Source: Microbacterium sp. VKM Ac-2923
GTDB lineage: Bacteria; Actinomycetota; Actinomycetes; Actinomycetales; Microbacteriaceae
Assembly (NCBI RefSeq): GCF_022815605.1
Contig: NZ_JALGRP010000002.1
Span: 186,001 to 250,000 of the forward strand
DNA: 64,000 nt
Direction of reading: 5' to 3'
Numbering within the stretch: position 1 is the stretch's first letter; every line of letters starts with the position of its first letter. This document shows, piece after piece, positions 44,124 through 52,505 of this stretch. The translations under genes were made by a program, and so were the position numbers. Under the pieces are notes generated by a model. It ran no database searches. It saw only the letters and a list, made by a program, of their open reading frames with translations, and was not told the origin of the DNA.

Positions 44124-44280
44124 CAACCGAGGTGGCTGAGCCCACCGAAGCCGGCGCCGGTCCCTTCGACAGGCTCAGGGACCTCCCACGTACACAGCAC
44201 CACCCCAACCGAGGTGGCTGAGCCCGTCGAAGCCACCGAACCGGGCGCCGGTCCCTTCGACAGGCTCAGTGACCTCGCGT
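44124..44280. repeat. two copies of a hairpin-forming intergenic repeat
   Basis: Two elements (44124-44186 and 44206-44280) each read AACCGAGGTGGCTGAGCCC, (C/T)CGAAGCC, a variable middle, then GGCGCCGGTCCCTTCGACAG and GCTCAG(G/T)GACCTC. The left arm GGTGGCTGAGCCCGTCGAAG is the near-complement of the right arm CTTCGACAGGCTCAGGGACC, so each copy folds back on itself. A solo arm occurs at 3941-3960. The elements fill the gap between mrp and tatB, which face each other. Confidence 0.8.
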
Positions 44281-44356
44281 TGAGCTCGGGGACCTCTCGT
44301 TGGGCTCAGGGGACCTCACCTCGGACTCGAGAACCCTGTCGAGGTTCGACCGCGCG

Positions 44357-44728
44357 TCAGGTGGACTCGTCGTCGAACGGCGGGCGCTCCCCCGCGACGA
44401 ATGGCGTCGTGTCCGGCTTCTCCCGGGCGGCCAGAGCCGCCGCACCGGCCGCGCGCATGGTCGCCGTGGGGGTGTCGTCGAGAAGGGCCTCTTTGATGAT
44501 GCGGCGCGGGTCGTACTGACGCGGGTCGAGCTTCTTCCAATCGACGTCGTCGAACTCCGGACCCATCTCGTCGCGCATCCGCGTGCGCGCGCCCTGCATC
44601 GTCTCTTTCGCGCGCTTGGTGAACTTCGCCAACGCCTCTGCGTAGCGGGGAAGACGCTCGGGTCCGATGAGCACCGCGGCGATCACGCCGATCAGCATCA
44701 GCTTCTCGATCGTGAGGCCGAAGAACAT
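44357..44728 (-). CDS. tatB: Sec-independent translocase protein TatB
   Basis: A 123-residue protein with one N-terminal membrane helix (about 5-22), the TatB hinge GPERLPRYAEALAK and an amphipathic helix, then a charged tail. TatB works with TatC in recognition of twin-arginine substrates; tatA and tatC are not in the window. The ATG at 44728 is at the normal position before the helix. It is the counterpart of Rv1224 and convergent with mrp. Confidence 0.9.
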   Translation of the reverse strand: MFFGLTIEKLMLIGVIAAVLIGPERLPRYAEALAKFTKRAKETMQGARTRMRDEMGPEFDDVDWKKLDPRQYDPRRIIKEALLDDTPTATMRAAGAAALAAREKPDTTPFVAGERPPFDDEST

Positions 44729-44800
44729 GGCTCCAGATTACCGGCCGCGCCTGGGGGTCCCGCACCGATGGGCCGTCTAGCCTGAAACCAGGAGGTCCAC

Positions 44801-45439
44801 GTGAGCGGTCAACAGGCGAACGAGCGGTTCGTGCAGGAGTCGACGGTCGAACCGGAGCACATCGCTCGCGCTCGGGCGCACGCCCTCGAGCTCGGCGCCG
44901 CGCCCATCAGCGCGGCCGTCGGCGCGCAGACGGCCGTGATCGCGGCGGCATCCCGTGCCCTGAACATCGTCGAGGTGGGAACCGGCGGCGGCGTCTCGGG
45001 GCTGTGGCTCCTCCACGGCTCGCCGCGCGCGACCCTCACGACGATCGACAACGAGCCCGAGCACCTCGGAGCCGCTCGAGCCGCTTTCGTCGACGCACGG
45101 ATCCCCGCGGCGCGGGCCCGGTTCATCACCGGACGCGCGTCCCACGTGCTGCCGCGCATGAACGAGGCGTCGTACGACATCGTGTTCATCGACGCCGACC
45201 CCGAGGGCGTGATCGAGTACGTCGAGCACGGCCTCCGCCTGGTGCGCGCCGGCGGAACCGTCCTCATCCCCCGCGTGCTGGCGAACGGAGCGGTGGCCGA
45301 CCCCGTGCGCCGCGACGCCGTGACCACGGCGTATCGCTCGCTCATCCAGGAGATCCAGACCTCGCCCGCCGTCATCGGCGCCCTCTCGACGACCGGTGAA
45401 GGCCTGCTGCAGCTGACCACGCGTCCCACCGACGCCTGA
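44801..45439 (+). CDS. SAM-dependent O-methyltransferase (Rv1220c-like)
   Basis: A 212-residue class I methyltransferase of the O-methyltransferase_3 family: IVEVGTGGGVSGLWLL (SAM-binding motif I, about 55-70), LTTIDNEPEHLGAA and YDIVFIDADPEGVIEYVEHG, which supplies metal/substrate contacts in catechol-type enzymes. Substrate unknown. The GTG at 44801 follows CAGGAGG at good spacing. The equivalent M. tuberculosis gene lies beside sigE; no sigma-factor gene is present here. Confidence 0.88.
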   Translation: MSGQQANERFVQESTVEPEHIARARAHALELGAAPISAAVGAQTAVIAAASRALNIVEVGTGGGVSGLWLLHGSPRATLTTIDNEPEHLGAARAAFVDARIPAARARFITGRASHVLPRMNEASYDIVFIDADPEGVIEYVEHGLRLVRAGGTVLIPRVLANGAVADPVRRDAVTTAYRSLIQEIQTSPAVIGALSTTGEGLLQLTTRPTDA

Positions 45440-45558
45440 GCGCGCCCGGAGTCTGCAACAGTCGGACGCGGGAGCACGCTCAGGGCTTGCGGGCGGGACC
45501 ATGCCGAGGAGCCTCTGCTACCCGTCGGCGTCGCCGTGCAGGAACGCGCAACAACACG

Positions 45559-45588
45559 GAAGGCCGACCCCCTCGGGGGCCGGCCTTC
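45559..45588. terminator. bidirectional hairpin between convergent genes
   Basis: GAAGGCCGACCCC (45559-45571) pairs with GGGGCCGGCCTTC-like sequence ending at 45588, one mismatch, small CTC loop. It sits between the O-methyltransferase gene and the convergent DUF3117 gene and could serve both. Confidence 0.7.
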
Positions 45589-45603
45589 ACACGTGGCTGG
45601 TCG

Positions 45604-45774
45604 TCAGGCGGTGACGACGCCACCGAGGACGTCGTAAAGTTCTTTCGCCTCGGCGTCGTTCACGGACACGACGAGTCGTCCGCCCCCCTCGAGCGGTACC
45701 CGCACGATGATCAACCGACCCTCCTTCACGGCCTCCATCGGTCCGTCACCGGTACGTGGCTTCATGGCTGCCAT
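45604..45774 (-). CDS. DUF3117-family small protein
   Basis: A 56-residue protein, MAAMKPRTGDGPMEAVKEGR followed by LIIVRVPLEGGGRLVVSV, NDAEAKELYDVLGGVVTA. It matches the highly conserved actinobacterial DUF3117 family throughout. Function unknown. The start ATG at 45774 is preceded by AGAAGGGGG at proper spacing; a second ATG lies three codons in. Confidence 0.92.
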   Translation of the reverse strand: MAAMKPRTGDGPMEAVKEGRLIIVRVPLEGGGRLVVSVNDAEAKELYDVLGGVVTA

Positions 45775-45864
45775 CGCGGCCCCCTTCTCATGATTGCTCT
45801 CCGACTAGTTTAGTCGGTCGTCGGCGCAACCCGCCGTCACGGGTCGCGGAGCGACATTCAGCGG

Positions 45865-47085
45865 TCAGGGAATCTGCCAATAGGTGTTGCCGAGGGCGTA
45901 CATGTTGTAGATCCACCACCACTGCCCGACGAGGGCGAGAGCGAGCACTCCCAGCCGCCACGGCGTCGAACGCGGAACCGCGAACGCCCCCCACAGCGGT
46001 GAGATCGGCACGAACAACCGGAAGACGCTCGACTGGGGGAAGAACACCAGCAGCAGATAGACGAGATAGCTCGCCGACCACAGGCGCACCTCGATGCCGA
46101 GCTTCTTCACCTGCGGAAGCAGCAGGAGCCCCGCCGCGACCGCCACGACGAGCATGAACAGGGCGATGTAGCCCATCTCGGGGCCGAGACCCCACTGCGT
46201 GAACCAGAAACCCGAGGCCTGGACCCACCCGTCGACCGGGATGAATCCGCTCTCCCCGCCCAGCCAGTTCCGGCGCCAGGCGAGCTCGGTGGCCAGGTAT
46301 GCCCCCGGGTCACCCGTCACGGCCGCGGCGATCCACTGCCAGGAGAAGCCCACCAGGGTGGCGAGCGCTCCGAGCGCCACGATGTGCACCACATCTCGCG
46401 TCGGCAGCGCCTCGGCGCGTCGGCGCAGGAACCGATGGATGCCGTAGAGCCCGAGGAAGAGGGCGAAGGCCAGGATGCCGGGACGCGTGAAGCCCATCGC
46501 GGGCACGAGCAGGTACAGCCAGCCCCACCGGCGCTGTTGCACGCACCAGATCGACAGGAACAGCAGGAAGAGGAAGAGCGTCTCGGCGTAGCCGACCTGG
46601 AACAGCGCAGCGAGGGGGCCGCACGAGAAGAACACGACCGCCCACATCGCGGCATCCGCGCCGATGCGCTCCCGCAGCATGGCGTACAGCACGACGCACG
46701 CGCCGTAACCGGAGACGAGCGAGATCACGACGGCCCCCGCGCCCCACGACCCGAGGACGACGCCGAGACCGGCGGAGAGGTACGAATACAGCGGCATGAA
46801 CGCCCAGGCGTTCTCGGCGACGTGTCCCGCCTCGGCGAGCGGGAGCTGCGACGGGTAGCCCGACACCGCCACCGTCCAATACCACTGCGCGTCCCAGCCG
46901 ACAGCCAGATCCGACAGCGACGGCGCGATACCGAAACGCGACCCCTCGGTCGACAGCGACGCGGCGAAGAGGAAGAGCGCCGTCGTGATCAGACGAGCGA
47001 TCACGTAGACGATGGCGATCCGCGCCGCCACGGGCAGTCGCATCCACCCGCGCTCGGCCGTGGAGACCGCGGCCGGGGCGGTCAC
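45865..47085 (-). CDS. PIG-V-type mannosyltransferase-like membrane protein
   Basis: A 406-residue polytopic protein with about ten membrane helices. The early loop GWDAQWYWTVAVSGYP carries the Asp-containing catalytic motif of GT-C glycosyltransferases, and AFMPLYSYLS follows as in PIG-V-like polyprenyl-phosphomannose-dependent mannosyltransferases (relative of M. tuberculosis Rv2181/Rv1159-type families only distantly). It probably mannosylates a cell-envelope lipid or glycan. The GTG at 47085 overlaps the dapE stop by 4 bp. Confidence 0.8.
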   Translation of the reverse strand: MTAPAAVSTAERGWMRLPVAARIAIVYVIARLITTALFLFAASLSTEGSRFGIAPSLSDLAVGWDAQWYWTVAVSGYPSQLPLAEAGHVAENAWAFMPLYSYLSAGLGVVLGSWGAGAVVISLVSGYGACVVLYAMLRERIGADAAMWAVVFFSCGPLAALFQVGYAETLFLFLLFLSIWCVQQRRWGWLYLLVPAMGFTRPGILAFALFLGLYGIHRFLRRRAEALPTRDVVHIVALGALATLVGFSWQWIAAAVTGDPGAYLATELAWRRNWLGGESGFIPVDGWVQASGFWFTQWGLGPEMGYIALFMLVVAVAAGLLLLPQVKKLGIEVRLWSASYLVYLLLVFFPQSSVFRLFVPISPLWGAFAVPRSTPWRLGVLALALVGQWWWIYNMYALGNTYWQIP

Positions 47086-48170
47086 GACGCGCTCAGCCAG
47101 GCGCGGAGGCCCCGCTCGACGTCCTCGATCTGCGACACGGGGACGCTCTCCTGATCATGGTGGGCGAGGTGCGGATCACCGGGTCCGTAGTTGACGGCCG
47201 GGATACCGAGCGCCGAGAACCTCGCCACGTCGGTCCAGCCGTACTTCGGCTTGGGCGTGGCGCCGACGGCATCCACGAACTCCTTCGCCAGCGGGGCGTC
47301 AAGACCGGGCCGCGCACCCTCGGCGATGTCGACGATGTCGACCTCGAATCCGGTGAACACGTCGTGCACGACGCGCGAGGCGGCGGCGGCGTCACGGCTG
47401 GGGGCGAAGCGGTAGTTGACCTCGACCTCGCAGGCATCGGGGATCACGTTGCCGGCCACGCCGCCCGAGATGCGCACGGCGTTGAGTCCCTCTCGGTACA
47501 CGAGACCCTCGACCTCGATCTCACGGGCGCGGTACTCGGCGAGGCGCGCGAGGATGGGTGCGGCCTTGTGGATGGCGTTCTCGCCGATCCACGAGCGAGC
47601 GCTGTGCGCCCGGACGCCGTCGGTGCGAATCAGGGCGCGAAGGGTGCCGTTGCACCCGCCCTCGACCTCGCCGTTGCTGGGCTCCCCGAGGATCGCGAAG
47701 TCCCCCTCGAAGAGATCGGGGCGGTTACGCGAGAGCCGTCCGAGGCCGTTGAGGGTCGAGTCGACCTCTTCGTGGTCGTACCACATCCACGTGATGTCGA
47801 CCGCGGGAGCGGCGAGTTCGGCGGCGAGTTTAAGCTGCACGGCGACGCCGGCCTTCATGTCCACGGTGCCGCGACCCCACAGCACCGCCCGCCCGTCGAC
47901 CTCGCGGTCTTCGACGGGCAGGTTGCGGTTGATCGGCACGGTGTCGATGTGCCCGGCGATGACCACGCGTCGGCTGCGGCCGAGCGAAGTACGCGCGACG
48001 ATCGTGTCGCCATCGCGGATGACCTCGAGGTGGTCGTAGGCCGAGACAGCGGCCTCGATGGCATCCGCGAGAGGGGTCTCGTCATCGGACACGCTGGGGA
48101 TGTCGCAGATCACCCGGGTCAGGTCGACGGAGGAGGCGGTGAGGTCGAGCGCGGGCATGCCCCCGATCAT
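47082..48170 (-). CDS. dapE: succinyl-diaminopimelate desuccinylase
   Basis: A 362-residue M20 metallohydrolase releasing LL-diaminopimelate from the N-succinyl form, for lysine and peptidoglycan. Metal and catalytic motifs: VIAGHIDTVPIN (His, Asp), GRGTVDMKAGVAV (Asp bridging), WYDHEEVDSTLNG (two Glu) and a C-terminal HLAHHDQE. The ATG at 48170 is used; an internal ATG at 48158 (MPALDL) is also plausible. It is divergent from dapD, only 32 bp apart, so promoters overlap. Confidence 0.93.
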   Translation of the reverse strand: MIGGMPALDLTASSVDLTRVICDIPSVSDDETPLADAIEAAVSAYDHLEVIRDGDTIVARTSLGRSRRVVIAGHIDTVPINRNLPVEDREVDGRAVLWGRGTVDMKAGVAVQLKLAAELAAPAVDITWMWYDHEEVDSTLNGLGRLSRNRPDLFEGDFAILGEPSNGEVEGGCNGTLRALIRTDGVRAHSARSWIGENAIHKAAPILARLAEYRAREIEVEGLVYREGLNAVRISGGVAGNVIPDACEVEVNYRFAPSRDAAAASRVVHDVFTGFEVDIVDIAEGARPGLDAPLAKEFVDAVGATPKPKYGWTDVARFSALGIPAVNYGPGDPHLAHHDQESVPVSQIEDVERGLRAWLSAS

Positions 48171-48202
48171 TTCACACGCGCCCGCGCCGGTAGCCTGAGG
48201 GT

Positions 48203-49123
48203 GTGAGCAACGAACGACGCATCAGCGCTGCCGGCCTCTCCACGCGAACCACCGACGGGACGATCCTCGACGCCTGGTTCCCGAAGCCGGTCCTCGGCTC
48301 CTCCCCCGACCTGGATGCCGACAAGGCTGCGCTCGAAGCGTCGGCCGGCCCCGATGAACGACGCGGCGTGGTCGTCGAGACGGTGCAGCTCACGATCGAC
48401 GCCGACGCGGCCCCCGCCTCGACCGTCGACGCCTACCTGCGCCTGCACGCTCTGTCGCACCTTCTCGTGCGACCGAACGAGATCAACCTCGACGGCATCT
48501 TCGGCCACCTGCCCAACGTCGCGTGGACCACAGCGGGCCCGGTCCACCCCGACGACGCGGCACGCCTGCTCCCGCAGCTCAAGCGCCACGGCATCCAGCT
48601 CCAGGGCCTCGACAAGTTCCCGCGCCTCACCGATTACGTGCTGCCCGCGGGCGTCCGCATCGCCGACGCCTCGCGCGTGCGCCTGGGCGCGCACCTCTCC
48701 CCCGGGACCACCGTCATGCACGAGGGCTTCGTGAACTTCAACGCTGGCACCCTGGGCTCCTCGATGATCGAGGGCCGTGTCTCGCAGGGCGTCGTGATCG
48801 GCGACGGCACCGACATCGGCGGTGGCGCTTCGATCATGGGCACCCTGTCCGGCGGCGGCACGCACCGCGTCTCGATCGGGGCGCGCACGCTGCTCGGCGC
48901 GAACGCCGGCATCGGCATCTCCCTCGGCGACGACTGCGTGGTCGAGGCGGGCCTCTACGTTACGGCCGGCACGAAGGTCAAGGTGGGCGACGAAACGGTC
49001 AAGGCCGGCGAGCTGTCGGGCCGCGACGGCATCCTGTTCCGCCGCAACTCCCTCACCGGTGCCGTGGAGGCCTCGGCCCGCGCCGGCGTCGGCGTCACGC
49101 TGAACGAGGCGCTGCACGCCTGA
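48203..49123 (+). CDS. dapD: tetrahydrodipicolinate N-succinyltransferase
   Basis: A 306-residue actinobacterial-type DapD that succinylates tetrahydrodipicolinate using succinyl-CoA. A left-handed beta-helix is evident from hexapeptide repeats ([18 protein letters not shown], then [20 protein letters not shown]). The N-terminal region matches the M. tuberculosis type (about 317 residues) rather than the E. coli one. Start is the GTG at 48203, directly opposite dapE; with dapC at 61.5 kb it gives three steps of the succinylase branch in this window. Confidence 0.93.
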   Translation: MSNERRISAAGLSTRTTDGTILDAWFPKPVLGSSPDLDADKAALEASAGPDERRGVVVETVQLTIDADAAPASTVDAYLRLHALSHLLVRPNEINLDGIFGHLPNVAWTTAGPVHPDDAARLLPQLKRHGIQLQGLDKFPRLTDYVLPAGVRIADASRVRLGAHLSPGTTVMHEGFVNFNAGTLGSSMIEGRVSQGVVIGDGTDIGGGASIMGTLSGGGTHRVSIGARTLLGANAGIGISLGDDCVVEAGLYVTAGTKVKVGDETVKAGELSGRDGILFRRNSLTGAVEASARAGVGVTLNEALHA

Positions 49124-49150
49124 GCGCCCGCCGCCGTCTCTCTTCTCGAG

Positions 49151-49209
49151 AAACGCCGTTCCTCCCCACACACGCCACCTCGCGCCGTGTCTCGAGAGGA
49201 ACGGCGTTT
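49151..49209 (+). terminator. long-loop inverted repeat after dapD
   Basis: AAACGCCGTTCCTC (49151-49164) and its exact complement GAGGAACGGCGTTT (49196-49209) are separated by 31 bp, each flanked by CTCGAG-type hexamers. The perfect 14-bp arms suggest a terminator or a mobile short palindrome (MITE-like remnant). It ends 86 bp downstream of dapD. Confidence 0.6.
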
Positions 49210-49271
49210 GTCGTCGCGCGGGCGGCGCGTGACGCGCGCAGAGCGCGAACGGTCGGACCGCCGACGACGAA

Positions 49272-49304
49272 ACGCCCCGCCCCTCACGTGGAGGGACGGG
49301 GCGT
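49272..49304 (-). terminator. hairpin terminator of citrate synthase gene
   Basis: ACGCCCCGCCCCTC (49272-49285) pairs with GAGGGACGGGGCGT (49291-49304), 13 of 14, around ACGTG. It lies 14 bp beyond the minus-strand stop codon. Confidence 0.75.
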
Positions 49305-49318
49305 CGAGGCGCGGCGGG

Positions 49319-50617
49319 TCAGCCGACGCCGGGGTAGTTCCGCTCGGAGGCACCCGTGTACAGCTGCTGCGGGCGGCCGATCTTCGTCTGCGGGTCGGTG
49401 ATGGCCTCGCGCCACTGCGCGAGCCAGCCGGGCAGGCGACCGATGGCGAAGAGCACCGTGAACATACGCGTCGGGAAGCCCATGGCCTTGTAGATGACAC
49501 CCGTGTAGAAGTCCACGTTCGGGTATAGACGACGCTCCTTGAAGTAGTCGTCCTCGAGGGCGATCTGCTCGAGTTCCTTCGCGAGATCGAGCAGCGGGTC
49601 GCTGACACCGAGGGCTTCGAGCACCTCGTCGGCGGCCTCTTTGACGAGCTTCGCGCGCGGGTCGTAGTTCTTGTAGACGCGGTGCCCGAAGCCCATGAGC
49701 TTGACACCCGCTTCTTTGTTCTTCACGCGCTCGACGAAACGCTCGACACTCTCACCGGAGTCCCGCATGCGGCCGAGCATCTGCAGCACGGCCTCGTTCG
49801 CGCCGCCGTGCAGGGGACCCGAAAGCGCCTGGATGCCGGCGGACACCGACGCGAACTGGTTGGCGCCGGTGGAGCCCACCAGGCGCACCGTCGAGGTCGA
49901 TGCGTTCTGCTCGTGGTCCTCGTGCAGCATGAGCAGCAGGTCGAGGGCCTTGGTCATGACGGGGTTCATCTCGTACGGCTCGCTCATGACGCCGAAGTTC
50001 AGCTTGAGGAAGTTGTCGACGAAACTCATCGAGTTGTCGGGGTACAAGAAGGCCTGCCCGATGCTCTTCTTGTGCGCGTAGGCCGCGATCACCGGGAGCT
50101 TGGCGAGCATGCGGACCGTGTTGAGCTCGACGTGCTCGGGGTTGTGCGGGTCGGACTCGGCCTCGTAGTACGTCGACAGGGCCGCGGTCGCTGCCGACAG
50201 CACCGACATGGGGTGCGCGGTCGGCGGAAGCGACGAGAACAGGCTCTTGAGATCCTCGTGCAGCAGGGTGTGACGGCGGATGCGCTCGTCGAAGGAGGCG
50301 AGTTCGGATGCCGACGGAAGCTCACCGTAGATGAGAAGCCATGCGACCTCGAGGTACGTGCTGTTCTTCGCGAGCTGCTCGATCGGGTAACCGCGGTAAC
50401 GGAGGATGCCCTGATCACCGTCGATGTAGGTGATGTCGGACTTCGTCGAGGCGGTGTTCACGAAGCCGTAGTCGAGAGCCGTGTGACCGGTCTGCTTGGT
50501 CAGCGACGCCATGTCGATGCTCGGTACGCCGTCGGTACCTCGCAGGACCGGGAATTCGGCGGTGGTACCCCCCACCGTGAGGGTGGCCTTGTCCTGCTGC
50601 GTACCCGCGTCGCTCAC
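49319..50617 (-). CDS. gltA: citrate synthase
   Basis: A 432-residue type II citrate synthase condensing acetyl-CoA and oxaloacetate. Active-site segments are LHEDHEQNAST (His), SGPLHGGANEAV (His) and MGFGHRVYKNYDPRA, with the terminal region FPTRMFTVLFAIGRLPGW. The start is the GTG at 50617, with AAGGAGG seven bases upstream; an in-frame extension to 50701 (28 residues) has no RBS. The terminator at 49272-49304 follows. About 240 bp of non-coding sequence separates it from the iron genes. Confidence 0.95.
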   Translation of the reverse strand: MSDAGTQQDKATLTVGGTTAEFPVLRGTDGVPSIDMASLTKQTGHTALDYGFVNTASTKSDITYIDGDQGILRYRGYPIEQLAKNSTYLEVAWLLIYGELPSASELASFDERIRRHTLLHEDLKSLFSSLPPTAHPMSVLSAATAALSTYYEAESDPHNPEHVELNTVRMLAKLPVIAAYAHKKSIGQAFLYPDNSMSFVDNFLKLNFGVMSEPYEMNPVMTKALDLLLMLHEDHEQNASTSTVRLVGSTGANQFASVSAGIQALSGPLHGGANEAVLQMLGRMRDSGESVERFVERVKNKEAGVKLMGFGHRVYKNYDPRAKLVKEAADEVLEALGVSDPLLDLAKELEQIALEDDYFKERRLYPNVDFYTGVIYKAMGFPTRMFTVLFAIGRLPGWLAQWREAITDPQTKIGRPQQLYTGASERNYPGVG

Positions 50618-50859
50618 CGCGCCTCCTTGCGATTTCTGGTCGCCCGTGTGGTCGATCGCGGGTCCAGAGGCTCCCGCGGTCATTCGACCGATGGATGCCA
50701 CGGGAGTGTCATCCGGGTCGGCACGCGCACGGATGGTGACCCGGGCACAGTGCTTTTACAGCCTAGTAGTCACGCCGACGTACAGATGACACCGCCAAAG
50801 GATGTCCCCATCGAATGGAGGGATCCTCCTTGTCACGCCGCCGTCGCCCTGGCATCCGC

Positions 50860-51669
50860 TCATAGTCGTGTCTTCGGCACCACCAGCGGTGTGCCCGACT
50901 CTGGGTCCGTGATGATGCGGCACGGCAGGTCGAAGACCTCCTCGACCGCGGCGGCGGTGAGCACGTCCGCGGGCGAGCCGTCGATCACTATTCGGCCCTG
51001 CTTCAGCGCCACGATGCGATCGGCGTAGCGCGCCGCGTGGTTCAGATCGTGCAGCACGGCCACGATCGTTCGACCTCGTTCGCGGTGAATGCGGCGGAAC
51101 AGCTCGAGCGCGTCGAGCTGATGGGCGATGTCGAGGTACGTGGTGGGTTCGTCCAGCAGCAGCGTGTGCGTGTCCTGGGCGAGCGCCATCGCGAGCCACA
51201 CCCGCTGGCGCTGGCCACCCGAGAGCTCGTCGACGTCGCGCCCGGCGAGGTCGGTGACGCCGGTGTCCGCCATCGCGTCTCGCACCGCGGTCTCGTCGGC
51301 GTGCGTCCACGCGGCGAAGGGGCGGCGATGCGGGTAGCGGCCCCGGGCGACGAGGTCGGCGACGCGCATTCCGTCGGGTGCGGTACTGGACTGCGGAAGG
51401 ATCCCCAGCGAGCGGGCGAGTTCCCGAGGCGATCTGGTGCGCAGGTCCTGTCCGTCGAAGACGATCGAGCCGGCGGTCACCGGCACCAGCCGGGCAATCG
51501 CCCTCAGCAGCGTCGATTTGCCGCAGCCGTTGGGCCCGACGATCGCCACGAACGATCCCGCACGGATGCCGAGCGACAGAGCATCCACGACGGTCGGTCC
51601 GTGGGGGTAGGCGATCGACGCCTCGGTGACGGTGATGACCTCGGGCACGGCATCCGGAGACGGGGTCAC
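50860..51669 (-). CDS. iron-siderophore ABC importer ATPase (FecE-like)
   Basis: A 269-residue ATPase: Walker A GPNGCGKSTLL (about 43-53), signature LSGGQRQRVWLAMAL (about 140-154), Walker B LLLDEPTTYLD and switch His in VLHDLNHAARYAD. The pattern PQSSTAPDGMRVADLV is typical of the FecE/FhuC group. It energises import through the two downstream-encoded FecCD permeases. GTG start overlaps the stop of the siderophore-interacting protein gene. It is the last gene of the five-gene minus-strand operon. Confidence 0.92.
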   Translation of the reverse strand: MTPSPDAVPEVITVTEASIAYPHGPTVVDALSLGIRAGSFVAIVGPNGCGKSTLLRAIARLVPVTAGSIVFDGQDLRTRSPRELARSLGILPQSSTAPDGMRVADLVARGRYPHRRPFAAWTHADETAVRDAMADTGVTDLAGRDVDELSGGQRQRVWLAMALAQDTHTLLLDEPTTYLDIAHQLDALELFRRIHRERGRTIVAVLHDLNHAARYADRIVALKQGRIVIDGSPADVLTAAAVEEVFDLPCRIITDPESGTPLVVPKTRL

Positions 51670-52505
51670 AGGAGTCCTCTCTCGGCGAGCAGGTCTTCGA
51701 GGCGGTCGGTCTGCACGGCCTCGTCGAGATCGGTGGCGAGCACCTCGTCGATCGCCCGGCGGAGGTCCGGCCCGGCCGCGTCGAAGCGCGCAGCCCAACG
51801 CTCGCTGTCGCGGCGCCAATACCCCATCGTCATCCACCGGTGCGTCGGGATCCGCAGCTCGCGCCGCAGCGTCGAGCGCACGGCGCGCATGTCGGCGGCC
51901 TCGCCCGCGAACCAGACGTAGGCGGCGGGGTCGTGGGCGGCCACTCGCTGCGTCTCGGCGACCAGCTCCTCCGCCCGGCACCACCGCACGTCGTCATCCG
52001 AGCGGACCGAAAGACGCTGCCGGTCGGCCGGATCGTCGACGCAGACCAGCACCGTCACCGGGGGCGTCGGCTCCTGCGCGCGCGCCCGTTCGTCCAGGAT
52101 GCGGCCGATTGCCGGCAACGCCGTCGCATCGCCGCTGAGCACGACGCGCGTGGCATCGCGCGGGGGCGCGTAATGCCCCCGGGGTGCGTCGAACGACACC
52201 GCGTCGCCGACGGCGGCGCGCGCCGCCCACTCGGTGGCCGGGCCATGGCCGTGCAGCAACAGGTCGACGACGATCTCGCCCGCCTCGGGATGCCGCTCGC
52301 GGACGGTGTAGTACCGCTTGACCGGGGTGGCATCCGGGCCCGGTACCCAGAGCCCGAAGAACTCGTCGGCCGCCTGCGGCGGGGCGAGCGCCGTCCCGTC
52401 GATGCTTCGCACGTCGCCGAACACCACGCGCACCATGTGGGCGCTCACGCGTGACACCGCCACCACGACGGCGGCGAAAACGGGGCGATCGTCTCGATCG
52501 GTCAT
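51666..52505 (-). CDS. siderophore-interacting protein (ferric-siderophore reductase)
   Basis: A 279-residue FAD-dependent reductase releasing iron from imported siderophores in the cytoplasm. The flavin-binding signature KRYYTVRERHPEAGEIVVDL and the NAD(P)-side motif WFAGEAADMRAVRSTLRREL are in place, as in ViuB-type proteins. ATG start at 52505 with RBS AGGAGG; it overlaps the upstream permease stop by 4 bp. Confidence 0.92.
   Translation of the reverse strand: MTDRDDRPVFAAVVVAVSRVSAHMVRVVFGDVRSIDGTALAPPQAADEFFGLWVPGPDATPVKRYYTVRERHPEAGEIVVDLLLHGHGPATEWAARAAVGDAVSFDAPRGHYAPPRDATRVVLSGDATALPAIGRILDERARAQEPTPPVTVLVCVDDPADRQRLSVRSDDDVRWCRAEELVAETQRVAAHDPAAYVWFAGEAADMRAVRSTLRRELRIPTHRWMTMGYWRRDSERWAARFDAAGPDLRRAIDEVLATDLDEAVQTDRLEDLLAERGLL

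Noticed and set aside
50702..50859. Possible small gene between gltA and the ABC ATPase
   Set aside because: No frame has an RBS or any recognisable sequence; the region is more likely promoter and untranslated sequence.
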